From Qipengyuania vulgaris (GTDB lineage: Bacteria > Pseudomonadota > Alphaproteobacteria > Sphingomonadales > Sphingomonadaceae), in contig CCSI01000002.1 in the NCBI GenBank assembly GCA_000756795.1, positions 124,001 through 188,000 of the forward strand: a stretch of DNA of 64,000 nucleotides. The letters run 5' to 3'. Below are positions 35,752 through 44,990 of this stretch, piece by piece. Numbering within the stretch: the first letter of the stretch is position 1; the number at the start of each line of letters is the position of its first letter. A program made the position numbers and the translations under genes. Under the pieces are notes generated by a model, which saw only the letters and a list, made by a program, of their open reading frames with translations, did no database searches and was not told the DNA's origin.

Positions 35752-37017
35752 TTACTGGTTCATGTTCGCGAAGAAGTCTTCGTTGGTCTTGGAATCCTTC
35801 ATCTTGTCGAGCAGGAATTCCATCGCGTCGACCGTGCCCATCTGCATGAGGATACGGCGCAGGACCCACATCTTCGACAGCTGGCCCTGGTCGACCAGCA
35901 GCTCTTCCTTGCGGGTGCCGGACTTGCCGACGTCGAGCGCCGGGAAGATCCGCTTGTCGGCGACCTTGCGGTCGAGGACGATTTCGCTGTTACCCGTACC
36001 CTTGAACTCTTCGAAGATGACCTCATCCATGCGGCTGCCGGTATCGATCAGCGCGGTGGCGATGATGGAGAGCGAGCCGCCTTCCTCAATGTTGCGGGCA
36101 GCACCGAAGAAGCGCTTCGGGCGCTGCAATGCGTTGGCATCCACACCGCCGGTCAACACCTTGCCCGAGCTGGGCACGACAGTGTTGTAGGCGCGGCCGA
36201 GACGCGTGATCGAGTCGAGCAGGATGACGACATCCTTCTTATGCTCAACGAGGCGCTTGGCCTTTTCGATGACCATTTCGGCGACCTGGACGTGGCGGTT
36301 CGCCGGCTCGTCGAAGGTCGAGGAGATCACCTCGCCGTTGACCGAACGCTGCATGTCGGTGACTTCTTCCGGACGCTCGTCCACGAGCAGGACCAGCAGG
36401 AAGACTTCCGGGTGATTGTCGGTAATCGCCTTGGCGATATTCTGCAGCAGCACGGTCTTACCGGTACGCGGCGGCGCGACGATGAGTGCGCGCTGGCCCT
36501 TGCCCTGCGGCGAGATGATATCGATCACGCGCGCCGACTTGTCCTTCACCGTCGGGTCGACATTGTCGAGCGTCAGCTTCTCTTCCGGATAGAGCGGCGT
36601 GAGATTGTCGAAATTGGTGCGCGTGCGGACATTCGCCGGGTCCTCGTAATTGACCGAGGTGAGGCCGGTCAGCGCGAAGTAGCGCTCGCCTTCCTGCGGG
36701 GCGCGGATCTGGCCTTCGACCGTATCGCCGGTCCTGAGGCCCCATTTGCGGATCTGGTTGGGCGAGACATAGATATCGTCCGGGCCGGCGAGATAGTTCG
36801 CCTCGGGGCTGCGCAGGAAGCCGAAACCGTCCTGCAGCACTTCGATGGTGCCGATGCCCATGATTTCTTCATTGTATTCTTCATCGTCCGCGAGTTCGCG
36901 AAGGATGCAGAACATGAGATCCTGGCGGCGCATGGTGCCGGCCGCCTCGACACCCAGTTCCTCGGCCATTGCCACGAGGTCTGCGGGTGCTTTTGCTTTC
37001 AAGTCTTTGAGATGCAT
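35752..37017 (-). CDS. rho: transcription termination factor Rho
   Basis: A 421-residue hexameric RNA helicase. The N-terminal RNA-binding domain begins [20 protein letters not shown] and includes [15 protein letters not shown]; the ATPase has P-loop [26 protein letters not shown] and [14 protein letters not shown]. Full length and without insertions. The 160-base leader between rho and hemJ contains a GC hairpin at 37083-37105, and rho is autoregulated by attenuation in several bacteria. hemJ and hemE lie upstream on the same strand. Confidence 0.97.
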   Translation of the reverse strand: MHLKDLKAKAPADLVAMAEELGVEAAGTMRRQDLMFCILRELADDEEYNEEIMGIGTIEVLQDGFGFLRSPEANYLAGPDDIYVSPNQIRKWGLRTGDTVEGQIRAPQEGERYFALTGLTSVNYEDPANVRTRTNFDNLTPLYPEEKLTLDNVDPTVKDKSARVIDIISPQGKGQRALIVAPPRTGKTVLLQNIAKAITDNHPEVFLLVLLVDERPEEVTDMQRSVNGEVISSTFDEPANRHVQVAEMVIEKAKRLVEHKKDVVILLDSITRLGRAYNTVVPSSGKVLTGGVDANALQRPKRFFGAARNIEEGGSLSIIATALIDTGSRMDEVIFEEFKGTGNSEIVLDRKVADKRIFPALDVGKSGTRKEELLVDQGQLSKMWVLRRILMQMGTVDAMEFLLDKMKDSKTNEDFFANMNQ

Positions 37018-37082
37018 TATGTTTCTCAGGTATAGAGTGGGAATGGCCGGCAGGTCGGTATGGGCTTGGAGAAAGCGGACCC

Positions 37083-37105
37083 GGCCCCGTCAGATGTGCG
37101 GGGCC
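37083..37105 (-). other. GC-rich hairpin in the rho leader
   Basis: GGCCCCG (37083-37089) and CGGGGCC (37099-37105) pair perfectly around a 9-base loop, 66 bases upstream of the rho start on its strand. There is no U run, so it is not an intrinsic terminator. It could serve autoregulation of rho or be chance. Confidence 0.4.
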
Positions 37106-37177
37106 TGTAGCCGGTAGGTGGGGTTCAATTAATTTCCCGCGGCCTCTGCGTCAATTCACAAAGCGACAAGCGGAGCG

Positions 37178-37603
37178 TCAGAACGGCCTGACGACCACCA
37201 TGATGACAATGAGCGCAAGCAATATGCCGGGAATCTCGCCGAACATGCGCAGCTGTTTCTCGCTCAGCGGACGTTCCCCGCGCGCCATCTTCTTCGATTG
37301 GGCGACCATGTAGCCGTGGAAGCCGCTTAGAAGCACGACAAGCAACAATTTGGCATGCAACCACCCCTCACCCCACACTTGCAGTGTTTGGGCCAGCAAC
37401 AGGCCTAAAATCCACACCACGATGATGCTCGGGGTGAGGATGATCTTGCGCAGCAGCCCCATGCGCTTGGCCCAAAGTTCTGATTCTTCCGATTCCGGCG
37501 CCGCGGGGTGAAGGTAGATCATCTGGCGCGGGAGCATGAAAAGCCCCGCAAGCCAGAAGACCATGAAGATAATATGGCCGGCCTTCAGCCAGAGGTAGGT
37601 CAT
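37178..37603 (-). CDS. hemJ: protoporphyrinogen oxidase HemJ (CopD-like membrane protein)
   Basis: A ~141-residue inner-membrane protein with four predicted helices: YLWLKAGHIIFMVFWLAGLF, IVVWILGLLLAQTLQVWGEG, LHAKLLLVVLLSGFHGYMVA and IPGILLALIVIMVVVRP. The conserved His in KAGHIIFMVFW and the Lys in HAKLLLV are family hallmarks. HemJ oxidises protoporphyrinogen IX to protoporphyrin IX in many alphaproteobacteria that lack HemG/HemY. The ATG at 37603 follows GGAAG; 37621 is an alternative. It lies between hemE and rho on the same strand, supporting a heme role. Confidence 0.88.
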   Translation of the reverse strand: MTYLWLKAGHIIFMVFWLAGLFMLPRQMIYLHPAAPESEESELWAKRMGLLRKIILTPSIIVVWILGLLLAQTLQVWGEGWLHAKLLLVVLLSGFHGYMVAQSKKMARGERPLSEKQLRMFGEIPGILLALIVIMVVVRPF

Positions 37604-37652
37604 GACGAGCACTTCCTGCATGCGCGCAATCTAGGGGCCCCTGCCCAGAATT

Positions 37653-38678
37653 TCACCCCTGCCAACCACGCACGGCGGCAATCAGCCGCTCGACATGCGC
37701 AATCGGCGTGCGCCGGTCGATGCCATGGCCGAGATTGAAGACATGCGGACGGTCCGCGAAGGCTTCGAGAATGGCGGCGACACGCTTTTCCAGCTCGTCC
37801 GACCCGGCAAGCAGCAGCAATGGGTCGAGATTGCCCTGCACCGGCATGCCATCGGGCAATTCTCGTGCCACCCAGCGCGGGTCCAGCGTTTCGTCTACCC
37901 CGACAGCCTTCACGCCGGTCTCGCGCGCATAGGCAGGAAGCTTCTCGCCCGAGCCCTTCGGGAAACCGATGACCGGGATATCGGGATGCATCTCGGCCAA
38001 CGCAGTGACAATCCGCGCATTGGGCGCGATGACCCATTTCTCGAACTCGTCAGGAGCAAGGCTGCCTGCCCAGCTGTCGAAGATCTGCACCGCTTCGGCG
38101 CCGGCCTGAATCTGGCCCGAAAGATAGGTAACGGTCTGCTCGACAATCGCATCGATGATCGCCTGCAATGCGGCCGGGTCTCGATAGGCAAGCGCCCTCG
38201 CCTCGTGCTGGTCGCGGCTCCCCTCGCCCGCCACCATGTAAGTCGCCACGGTCCATGGACTTCCCGCAAAGCCCAGCATGGTCACGCCTTCGGGCAGACG
38301 CTTACGGCACAGGCGCACCGTTTCGTAAATCGGCTCGTAGCGCTCGGGTGCGGGAGCCAGCGATTCAAGCGTCGCATCGACCAGCCGCGGCGAGAGCTTG
38401 GGCCCCTCGCCAGCAAGGAATTCGAGCTTCTGGCCCAGCGCGTGCGGGACAATCAGGATGTCCGAAAACAGGATCGCTCCGTCGAACCCGAAGCGGTCGA
38501 TCGGCTGCAAGGTCACTTCGCAAGCCGCCTCGCTGTCATAGGCGAGCTCGAGGAATCCGCCCTTGCTCGCGCGCAGCTCGCGATATTCGGGAAGGTACCG
38601 ACCTGCCTGGCGCATGAGCCAGAGAGGGACCTTGGCGCTAGGCGCGCCGTTCAGCGTGTCGAGAAGGAGACCGGGCAT
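37653..38678 (-). CDS. hemE: uroporphyrinogen decarboxylase HemE
   Basis: A 341-residue enzyme that decarboxylates uroporphyrinogen III to coproporphyrinogen III. The active-site elements are VPLWLMRQAGRYLPEYRELRA, with catalytic Arg residues, FDGAILFSDILIVPHALGQ and LGFAGSPWTVATYMVAG. Full length. In Caulobacter and Rickettsia hemE borders the chromosome origin; here the next gene upstream is ppsR across an AT-rich gap. hemJ follows on the same strand, 49 bases later. Confidence 0.96.
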   Translation of the reverse strand: MPGLLLDTLNGAPSAKVPLWLMRQAGRYLPEYRELRASKGGFLELAYDSEAACEVTLQPIDRFGFDGAILFSDILIVPHALGQKLEFLAGEGPKLSPRLVDATLESLAPAPERYEPIYETVRLCRKRLPEGVTMLGFAGSPWTVATYMVAGEGSRDQHEARALAYRDPAALQAIIDAIVEQTVTYLSGQIQAGAEAVQIFDSWAGSLAPDEFEKWVIAPNARIVTALAEMHPDIPVIGFPKGSGEKLPAYARETGVKAVGVDETLDPRWVARELPDGMPVQGNLDPLLLLAGSDELEKRVAAILEAFADRPHVFNLGHGIDRRTPIAHVERLIAAVRGWQG

Positions 38679-38686
38679 TCAGGAGT

Positions 38687-38976
38687 CCAATAATACCTAG
38701 TTATTTAAAGGATTGATGGAGTCTGTTGGCCCTGTGGATATCGGGCACAAGTGGCCCCTGCCCGAAAATGTGGCGCGATGGAAGCATTTCGGGCCATTTG
38801 CGACTCGTGGATTCAGGTGAGTCGAGTCAAACTTGTCCCCACTGTTCCCAGCCGCTGTAAAACTCGGACCTTGCTGTGCGGGAATCACCCCCGAAGCTGA
38901 CTCGTAACGGGGAGGGAATTCATCACCGAACTTGTCGCCAGACCTGTCCCGTGGTTTATCCCGAAGCTGTCCACAA
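38687..38976. other. oriC: candidate chromosomal replication origin (oriC) between hemE and ppsR
   Basis: This gap joins divergent hemE and ppsR, as at the Caulobacter origin. Next to hemE is an AT-rich run at 38688-38716 (about three quarters A+T in a GC-rich genome), a possible unwinding element. DnaA-box-like words, compared with TTATCCACA, are TGTGGATAT at 38733 (one mismatch on the minus strand), TTGTCCCCA at 38833 (contains the TCCCCA weak box seen in Caulobacter), TTGTCGCCA at 38932, TTATCCCGA at 38956 and CTGTCCACA at 38967 (two or more mismatches each). The last three lie in the start of ppsR as annotated. The boxes are weak individually; gene context carries most of the weight. Confidence 0.65.
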
Positions 38977-39843
38977 GCCCGAGACGAGGCCCTCATCCCC
39001 GATCGTATCCACCTCCATCTGCTCTCCGACAGCACCGGCGAAACGCTGGAAATGCTGGCGAAAGCAGCGCTCGCGCAGTTTGACGATGCCCATGTCGTGC
39101 GCCATTTCTGGCCAATGGTCAGGAGCAAGCAGCACCTTGACCGCATCGTCCCCGAACTCAAGGCCAATCCGGGACTTGTCCTCTTCACGCTGGTGAATGC
39201 CGAAGCGCGTGCGCGGCTGGAAGAAGTCTGCGCGACCAACGGCCTGCCCGCCGTTCCTATCCTCGACCGCGTGACCGAGGCGCTGGAAAAGGCGCTTGGG
39301 CAGGAAGCGCACGGCCGCCCTGGCCGCCAGCACCAGATGGACAAGGCCTATTTCGAGCGCGTCGAGGCCATCCAGTTCACCATCGCGCATGACGACGGGA
39401 TCGGATGGGAAAACTGGGAAGAGGCGGACATCCTGCTCGCGGGCGTCTCGCGCAGTTCGAAAACGCCGACCAGCATCTATCTCGCCAACCGCGGCTACAA
39501 GGTCGCCAATATCCCACTGGTGGTGGAAAGCCCGCCGCCGCCCAAACTTTACGAGCTGAAGAACCCCATGGTCGTCGGGCTCACGACAGCGCCCGAGCGG
39601 TTGGTACAAATCCGCCGCAACCGGTTGCTGACGCTGAACGAGAAGACCCAGACCGATTATGTCGACAACGAGCGCGTGAAAAGCGAAGTCGCCTTTGCGC
39701 GGCGAATGTTTGCCGACAATGGCTGGCCGGTCATCGACGTGACCCGCCGCTCGATCGAGGAAACGGCGGCGGCAATCATCCGCCTCTACCAGGAACGGCA
39801 GTCGAAAGAGGGCGGCGATTTCGAGGGAGTGAAAGCGATATGA
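38932..39843 (+). CDS. ppsR: pyruvate, water/phosphate dikinase regulatory protein (PPSR, DUF299)
   Basis: A 303-residue bifunctional kinase/pyrophosphorylase. The core begins [15 protein letters not shown]; the nucleotide-binding loop is [27 protein letters not shown], and [17 protein letters not shown] and [14 protein letters not shown] are typical. It phosphorylates and reactivates a PEP-forming dikinase. The start is uncertain: the only common start codon before the conserved core is TTG 38932, which gives a ~25-residue unconserved leader and has no good ribosome-binding site. It heads an overlapping run with maf, aroE and coaE, as at the Caulobacter origin. Confidence 0.9.
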   Translation: MSPDLSRGLSRSCPQARDEALIPDRIHLHLLSDSTGETLEMLAKAALAQFDDAHVVRHFWPMVRSKQHLDRIVPELKANPGLVLFTLVNAEARARLEEVCATNGLPAVPILDRVTEALEKALGQEAHGRPGRQHQMDKAYFERVEAIQFTIAHDDGIGWENWEEADILLAGVSRSSKTPTSIYLANRGYKVANIPLVVESPPPPKLYELKNPMVVGLTTAPERLVQIRRNRLLTLNEKTQTDYVDNERVKSEVAFARRMFADNGWPVIDVTRRSIEETAAAIIRLYQERQSKEGGDFEGVKAI

Positions 39844-40436
39844 GCGCATTGTCGGGAAGCGGCATCTTGCTCGCGTCCAATTCTGCCTCGCGCAAGGCGA
39901 TGCTGGAGGCTGCGGGCGTGGCATTCGAAGCGCGCGGCGCGGATGTCGACGAGCGTGCGCTCGAATCCGAGATGGAAGGGGCCGAGCCTGCTGAAGTCGC
40001 GCAGGCCTTGGCGGCGGCGAAGGCGGCGGCGGTTTCGGATAGCCGCCTGGTGCTCGGCAGCGATTCGCTGGTCGAGGTCGACGGGCGCCGTTTCGACAAG
40101 CCAGCGAGCCGCGAGCAGGCGGCGGAGCATTTGCGGTTCTTTTCGGGCAAGGTGATGACGCTGCATAGCGCGGCGGCGCTGGCGCGGGACGGGCAGATAG
40201 TTTGGGTCGGCTCGGATTTCGCCCGCCTTCGGGTGCGCGAATTGAGCGAGGAGTTCATCGAGGCCTATCTCGACGCCGAATGGCCCGAGGTATCCTATTG
40301 CGTCGGCGTCTTCCGTATCGAAGGGTCGGGCGTGCAATTGTTCGAAAGCATCATGGGCGACCAGTTCACTGTGCTCGGCATGCCGCTGCTGCAAGTGCTC
40401 GATGCCTTGCGCGAGGAAGGCGTGCTCGCCTCGTGA
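39840..40436 (+). CDS. maf: Maf-like nucleoside triphosphate pyrophosphatase
   Basis: A 198-residue Maf protein: the N-terminal [19 protein letters not shown] loop, then [19 protein letters not shown] and [23 protein letters not shown]. Maf proteins hydrolyse non-canonical or modified nucleotides. The start overlaps the ppsR stop by ATGA and the end overlaps aroE by GTGA, so the genes are translationally coupled. Confidence 0.92.
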   Translation: MSALSGSGILLASNSASRKAMLEAAGVAFEARGADVDERALESEMEGAEPAEVAQALAAAKAAAVSDSRLVLGSDSLVEVDGRRFDKPASREQAAEHLRFFSGKVMTLHSAAALARDGQIVWVGSDFARLRVRELSEEFIEAYLDAEWPEVSYCVGVFRIEGSGVQLFESIMGDQFTVLGMPLLQVLDALREEGVLAS

Positions 40437-41284
40437 CGATTTACGCGGAAGTCATCGGCGACCCGATTGCGCAGTCGAAATCGCCTGCAATTCACGGGTT
40501 CTGGCTCGAGAAGCTCGGGCTGGATGCGGAGTACCGCGCTCATCATGTGACGAGTAAAGGACTGCCCGAATACATTGCTGCGCGCCGCGAGGACGAGAAC
40601 TGGCGCGGGTGCAATGTCACCATGCCGCACAAGCAGGCGGCCCTTGCCCTCGTTGACCGGCTGGAACCGCTGGCGAAGCGCATCGGCGCCGTGAACACCA
40701 TCCACCGCGCCAGGGACGGCAAGCTCGTCGGGCGAAATACCGACGTCGCGGGTTTCCTCGAACCTCTGCAGGAGCGGCTTCGCCAGCAGCACTATTTCCG
40801 CATGGCGCGCGTGCTCGGCACGGGCGGCGCAGCGCGGGCAATTGTCGCGGGGCTGAGCGCGCAAGGCTTCACTCTCGTGCTCGCTGGACGCAATCCCGAA
40901 AAGGCGCGAGCGCTGCTCGATGAACTCGCCGAGGGCGATCACCACACGGCCCTCCTCGCCCACTTCGCAGAGGCGACCGATTTCGCCTTCGACGACCGCG
41001 AGGGCTGCTGCGACCTTGTCGTCAACGCCAGCCCGCTCGGCATGCGCGGCCAGCCGTCGCTCGCTTTCGACTGGAGCCATGCCCCGCCCGGCTCCATCGC
41101 CTATGACATCGTCACCGACCCGGTGGAGACCGATTTCCTCAAAGCCGCGCGCGAGGCGGGGTTCGAGACAATCGATGGCCTCTCCATGCTCATCGGCCAG
41201 GCCGCCGCGGCCCTCACCCATTTCTTCGGCGAAAAGCCGCCGCGCGAGCACGATGCAGAATTGCGCGAAAGGCTCACGGAATGA
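40433..41284 (+). CDS. aroE: shikimate dehydrogenase AroE
   Basis: A 283-residue enzyme reducing 3-dehydroshikimate with NADPH in aromatic amino-acid synthesis. The substrate-binding start is [22 protein letters not shown], the catalytic Lys is in [11 protein letters not shown], and [15 protein letters not shown] binds NADP. It starts with GTG inside the maf stop and its stop overlaps coaE by ATGA. Confidence 0.94.
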   Translation: MTIYAEVIGDPIAQSKSPAIHGFWLEKLGLDAEYRAHHVTSKGLPEYIAARREDENWRGCNVTMPHKQAALALVDRLEPLAKRIGAVNTIHRARDGKLVGRNTDVAGFLEPLQERLRQQHYFRMARVLGTGGAARAIVAGLSAQGFTLVLAGRNPEKARALLDELAEGDHHTALLAHFAEATDFAFDDREGCCDLVVNASPLGMRGQPSLAFDWSHAPPGSIAYDIVTDPVETDFLKAAREAGFETIDGLSMLIGQAAAALTHFFGEKPPREHDAELRERLTE

Positions 41285-41895
41285 CCAAGCCGCTCATCAT
41301 CGGGCTCACCGGCTCCATCGGCATGGGCAAATCGACCGTCGCGGCCATGTTCGAGGCGGCGAGCGTGCCGGTTTTCGATGCCGATGCCGAGGTTCGCGCA
41401 ATGCAGGGGCCGGACGGCGAACTGGTCGCAGCCATCGAAGCAGAGTTTCCGGGTAGCACCGACCAAACCGGAGTCTTGCGGGACAAGCTCGGCAAGCAGG
41501 TTTTCGGAGACAAGCAGGCACTCGCGCGGCTGGAGGCTATCGTACATCCCGCCGTGGCGGCGAAGCGAGAGGCTTTCCTGCTCGAACATTTCGGCGCGCC
41601 CTTCGTCGTTTTCGACATACCGCTCTTGTTCGAGAAAGGCGGTCATGCGGCAGTCGACCGCGTGGTGGTCGTCTCTGCTCCTGCCGACGTCCAGCGCCAG
41701 CGCGTGCTCGCCCGGCCCGACATGACGCCCGAGAAATTCGCCCACATCCTGTCGCTGCAGGCACCCGATGCCGAGAAGCGCGAACGGGCCGACCACATCA
41801 TCGATACCGGCCAGTCGCTTGCCGAAACCGAGGCCGAGGTCCTCGACCTGATTGCATCGCTGCGCGAGGAAATAGGGAATCCAACCCCCTTGTAA
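41281..41895 (+). CDS. coaE: dephospho-CoA kinase CoaE
   Basis: A 204-residue P-loop kinase for the last step of coenzyme A synthesis. Walker A is GLTGSIGMGKSTVA, followed by the CoA-lid elements VFDADAEVRAMQG and AIVHPAVAAKREAFL, then FDIPLLFEKGGHAAVDRVVVV. It overlaps aroE and precedes dnaQ by 30 bases. Confidence 0.95.
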   Translation: MTKPLIIGLTGSIGMGKSTVAAMFEAASVPVFDADAEVRAMQGPDGELVAAIEAEFPGSTDQTGVLRDKLGKQVFGDKQALARLEAIVHPAVAAKREAFLLEHFGAPFVVFDIPLLFEKGGHAAVDRVVVVSAPADVQRQRVLARPDMTPEKFAHILSLQAPDAEKRERADHIIDTGQSLAETEAEVLDLIASLREEIGNPTPL

Positions 41896-41925
41896 TCTGC
41901 CGCATTGAGTCCGATAGATTACGCA

Positions 41926-42615
41926 ATGCGCGAGATTGTTTTCGACACCGAAACCACCGGCCTCGACCCCAAGACGGGGGACCGGATGGTCGAAATCGGC
42001 TGTGTCGAGATGGTCAACCTCGTGCCCACCGGCGCGACCTTCCACGCCTATTATAATCCCGAACGCGACATGCCCGCAGGCGCGGAAGCCGTGCACGGTC
42101 TTTCCGCCGCTTTCCTCTCGGACAAGCCGCTGTTCCGCGATACCTTCCAAGAATTGCTCGACTTTATCGGCGATGCGCCGCTCATCGCGCATAATGCCGG
42201 CTTCGACTTCGGCTTCCTCAATGCCGAACTTAACCTGTGCGGAAACGAGCCGGTCTGCATGAGCCGGATGGTCGACACGGTGCAGATCGCCAAGAAACGC
42301 CATCCGGGCGCGAAACTCTCGCTCGATGCGTTGTGCACGCGCTATGGAATCGACCGCAGCCACCGCGTGAAGCACGGCGCACTGCTCGATGCCGAATTGC
42401 TCGCACAGGTCTATGTCGAGCTGAAGGGCGGCCGCCAGATCGGGCTCGAACTGGCTGCCGAGACGGCCGAGGTCGAAGCGCCGAAAGAAGCTGTCGCCGT
42501 GCGCAAGACGCCCGAGGGTCCGCGCCGCGAGGCACGCCCGCATGCGCCGACTTCGGAAGAGCTGGCGCGGCACCGGGAATTCATGGCCGGGATAGAAAAC
42601 CCTCTCTGGGGGTAG
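41926..42615 (+). CDS. dnaQ: DNA polymerase III epsilon subunit (3'-5' exonuclease)
   Basis: A 229-residue DEDD exonuclease: Exo I IVFDTETTGLDP, Exo II LIAHNAGFDFGFLNAEL, Exo III with HRVKHGALLDAELLA. It proofreads DNA polymerase III. The C-terminus ends in a short Pro/Arg-rich linker and HREFMAGIENPLWG. The ATG at 41926 is preferred over a TTG seven codons upstream because the conserved MREIVFDTETTG begins there. The gene order coaE-dnaQ is shared with the Caulobacter origin region. Confidence 0.94.
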   Translation: MREIVFDTETTGLDPKTGDRMVEIGCVEMVNLVPTGATFHAYYNPERDMPAGAEAVHGLSAAFLSDKPLFRDTFQELLDFIGDAPLIAHNAGFDFGFLNAELNLCGNEPVCMSRMVDTVQIAKKRHPGAKLSLDALCTRYGIDRSHRVKHGALLDAELLAQVYVELKGGRQIGLELAAETAEVEAPKEAVAVRKTPEGPRREARPHAPTSEELARHREFMAGIENPLWG

Positions 42616-42687
42616 TTATCCCGCGCATATCATCCGGCCGACGGGGCCGGTCACAATTCGGGGCGCGTTTGTAAGGAGAGATACTTC

Positions 42688-43260
42688 ATGGATATCCGTG
42701 TTTCGGGCCACCAGATCGACACCGGCGCAGCCTTGCAAACCCATGTCGAAGACCGAATGCAGGGCATCGTCGAAAAGTATTTCAATCGCGCCATTTCCAG
42801 CCACGTTACCTTTGGCAAAGCGGCGGGCGGGGCCTATTCCTCCGACATCGTCGCCCATGTGATGCAGGGCCTCATCCTCAAGGGCCATGCCGAGGCGCAT
42901 GACGTGCACCAGGCATTCGATGCGGCTGCGGCAAAGATCGAAAAGCAGCTTCGCCGTTACAAGCGCCGCATCAAGGACCGCCACGAACAGGCCGACCACG
43001 CGATGCGCGAGCAGGAAGCGGCCTACACCATCTTCGCCGCGCCCGAGCCCGATACTGAGGAGGAGGTCGACCATGACAGCCCCCCGGTGATTGCGGAAAC
43101 CAGCGCGCTTATTCCCGAATGCTCGGTCGCCGATGCCGTGATGCTACTCGATTTGCAGAACGCCAATGCGCTGTTTTTCAAGAACGGGGCTACCGAAGCG
43201 CATAATATGGTCTATCGCCGCGCCGATGGTTCGATCGGCTGGGTCGAACCGCGCAGCTAA
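42688..43260 (+). CDS. hpf: ribosome hibernation-promoting factor, long form
   Basis: A 190-residue protein. The N-terminal S30AE domain (MDIRVSGHQIDTGAALQTHV to KQLRRYKRRIKDRH) binds the ribosome, an acidic linker follows, and the C-terminal domain (ALFFKNGATEAHNMVYRRADGSIGWVEP) dimerises 70S ribosomes into 100S. This is the long HPF that alphaproteobacteria use in stationary phase. AAGGAGAG precedes the ATG. Confidence 0.94.
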   Translation: MDIRVSGHQIDTGAALQTHVEDRMQGIVEKYFNRAISSHVTFGKAAGGAYSSDIVAHVMQGLILKGHAEAHDVHQAFDAAAAKIEKQLRRYKRRIKDRHEQADHAMREQEAAYTIFAAPEPDTEEEVDHDSPPVIAETSALIPECSVADAVMLLDLQNANALFFKNGATEAHNMVYRRADGSIGWVEPRS

Positions 43261-43284
43261 GCGAAGGACAGGCGGATTTCAGCG

Positions 43285-43743
43285 ATGAACGGGGCGGCAA
43301 GCAGCGGAGCCGAGACGCACTGGCGCGCATTGGAAAGCCTTTATGCCTCCGCCCCGGTCAATGCGATGTTCGATTCCGCTCTGGAAGTGACCGGTGAGGG
43401 CCGCTCGCGCATAACCTTCGAAGTGACCGAAAGCACCTATCATGCCGCGGGCGCCGCGCATGGCACCATCTATTTCAAGATGCTCGACGATGCCGCCTTC
43501 TATGCGGCGAACACGCTGGTGACAGACCGTTTCCTGCTCACCACCAGCTTCAACCTCCACTTCACCAAGCCGGTGCGCGAGGGTAAAGTCGTGGCCGAGG
43601 GACGCTGGGTAAGCGGTCGCCGCCGGGTCTTCGTGGCCGAATCGCGGCTGGTCGATGCCGAGGGTGATGAAATCGGCCGTGGGACCGGCACTTTCATGAA
43701 GTCGCGCATACCCCTGTCCAGCCTCGCCGGATATTCCGCGTGA
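43285..43743 (+). CDS. PaaI-type hotdog thioesterase
   Basis: A 152-residue hotdog-fold protein: TYHAAGAAHGTIYFKMLDDAAFYAANTL is the PaaI/DUF4442-like helix region, and LLTTSFNLHFTKPVREGKVVAEGRWVSG the strands. It probably hydrolyses an acyl-CoA. Its stop overlaps the DUF1491 start (GTGA). Confidence 0.84.
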   Translation: MNGAASSGAETHWRALESLYASAPVNAMFDSALEVTGEGRSRITFEVTESTYHAAGAAHGTIYFKMLDDAAFYAANTLVTDRFLLTTSFNLHFTKPVREGKVVAEGRWVSGRRRVFVAESRLVDAEGDEIGRGTGTFMKSRIPLSSLAGYSA

Positions 43744-44081
43744 GCGTGGACGGCAGGCTTCCCGCCCACCTCGAAGTCTCCGGCCTGCTCAGGCTCGTGC
43801 AGGGCATGGGCGGGTTTGGAACGGTGCTGCAAAAGGGAGAAAGGGACGCCGGAACTCTCGTCATATTAACCAATCATAGTGGCAATAATGCACGCATCTG
43901 GGAGCGCATGCCGCAGATGGACGGGACCCGGCGCTTCACTTGCACACGCGAACAGGACGTTGAAAAACCTAGGGAATTCGACGAATATGTAGCGCGTCGG
44001 CAACGTCAAGACCCCGACTGCTGGTTCGTCGAACTCGACGGTCCCGATGTGGAACGGCTGATAGATTCATCCCCGCGTTAA
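43740..44081 (+). CDS. DUF1491 family protein
   Basis: A 113-residue alphaproteobacterial protein. It matches DUF1491: RLPAHLEVSGLLRLVQGMGGFGTVLQKG, then GTLVILTNH and the C-terminal QDPDCWFVELDGPDVERLI. Function unknown. It starts with GTG inside the thioesterase stop. The following 201 bases to 44282 hold no gene; a TTGACG at 44093 could be a promoter -35 for the next gene. Confidence 0.85.
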   Translation: MSVDGRLPAHLEVSGLLRLVQGMGGFGTVLQKGERDAGTLVILTNHSGNNARIWERMPQMDGTRRFTCTREQDVEKPREFDEYVARRQRQDPDCWFVELDGPDVERLIDSSPR

Positions 44082-44282
44082 CTTGACGCGGTTTCAAATG
44101 AGACTATTTGGCGGGGCAGCTTCGATGCGCAGGCGGTCCGATTGGCAATGGGGTCGATGGACTAGCACGCAGACGGGGAGCAAGCGGCAGGCCCGCTAAA
44201 GGAACCAAGTTCTAGCAGACGCAAGTAACGCGCACCGGTTCCCAGCCTGCGACAGCTACTCACCGCCCAATAAGCGGAAAAC

Positions 44283-44930
44283 ATGCGAAAGTCTCTGATT
44301 GGTATCGCGGCAGGCGCCGCGACTATGATTGCAACGTTTGCCGGTGCGGAAGAAACCGGTCTCCAGGTGGCCCAGGCCGCCGCCCAGACACAAGAACTGA
44401 CTACCACTGAAGATGCGCCGCTCACCACCGAGGTGATGCCAGTCTTCGTCAGCGAAGAAGTGGTCCAGGAGCTTCCCGAGGAAGCCAACCCAGAAATTCC
44501 AGCCCCCGAGGCCAATAGCCTGCGCGAACTCGTCGCGGCCATGCCTGCTGCGGGAGAGCTTTCCGACGAGATGCGCTGCCTTGCAGGCGCCGTCTATTTC
44601 GAATCGCGCGGCGAGCCGCTGTCGGGCCAGCTGGCCGTGGCGCAGGTCGTGATCAACCGCTCGGAATCGAGCCGTTTCCCCGAAAGCTATTGCGGCGTGG
44701 TTTACCAGCGCGCGCAGTTCAGCTTCGTGCGCGGCGGCACGATGCCGCGCATCAAGACCGGATCGCAGGCGTGGAAGCGCGCAACTGCGATCGCCCGCAT
44801 CGCCCACCAGGGCATGTGGGACAGCGAGGCGCAGGATTCGCTCTATTTCCACGCGACTTACGTGAACCCGCGTTGGGCGCGGCAGAAAACCCGCCGCGCC
44901 GCGATCAAAACGCACATCTTCTACCGCTGA
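44283..44930 (+). CDS. cell wall hydrolase (SleB/Hydrolase_2 type)
   Basis: A 215-residue exported protein. The signal peptide is KSLIGIAAGAATMIATFAGA, followed by an acidic, low-complexity linker and a catalytic domain starting EMRCLAGAVYFESRGEPLSGQLAVAQVVINR, the usual SleB/CwlJ signature with its catalytic Glu. It ends with FHATYVNPRWARQKTRRAA. It should cut peptidoglycan in the periplasm. A terminator follows at 44954. Confidence 0.87.
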   Translation: MRKSLIGIAAGAATMIATFAGAEETGLQVAQAAAQTQELTTTEDAPLTTEVMPVFVSEEVVQELPEEANPEIPAPEANSLRELVAAMPAAGELSDEMRCLAGAVYFESRGEPLSGQLAVAQVVINRSESSRFPESYCGVVYQRAQFSFVRGGTMPRIKTGSQAWKRATAIARIAHQGMWDSEAQDSLYFHATYVNPRWARQKTRRAAIKTHIFYR

Positions 44931-44953
44931 TACCAGCCGGATAGCATTCAGGA

Positions 44954-44982
44954 GGGCGTCGTTTCGTGCGGCGCCCTTTTGC
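44954..44982 (+). terminator. intrinsic terminator after the cell wall hydrolase
   Basis: GGGCGTCG (44954-44961) and CGGCGCCC (44969-44976) pair with one G-T wobble around a 7-base loop, followed by TTTT. Confidence 0.8.
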
Positions 44983-44990
44983 GTTTATGG

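Noticed and set aside
37083-37105. Intrinsic terminator between hemJ and rho
   Set aside because: The stem is strong but no U run follows on either strand, so it is listed only as a leader hairpin.
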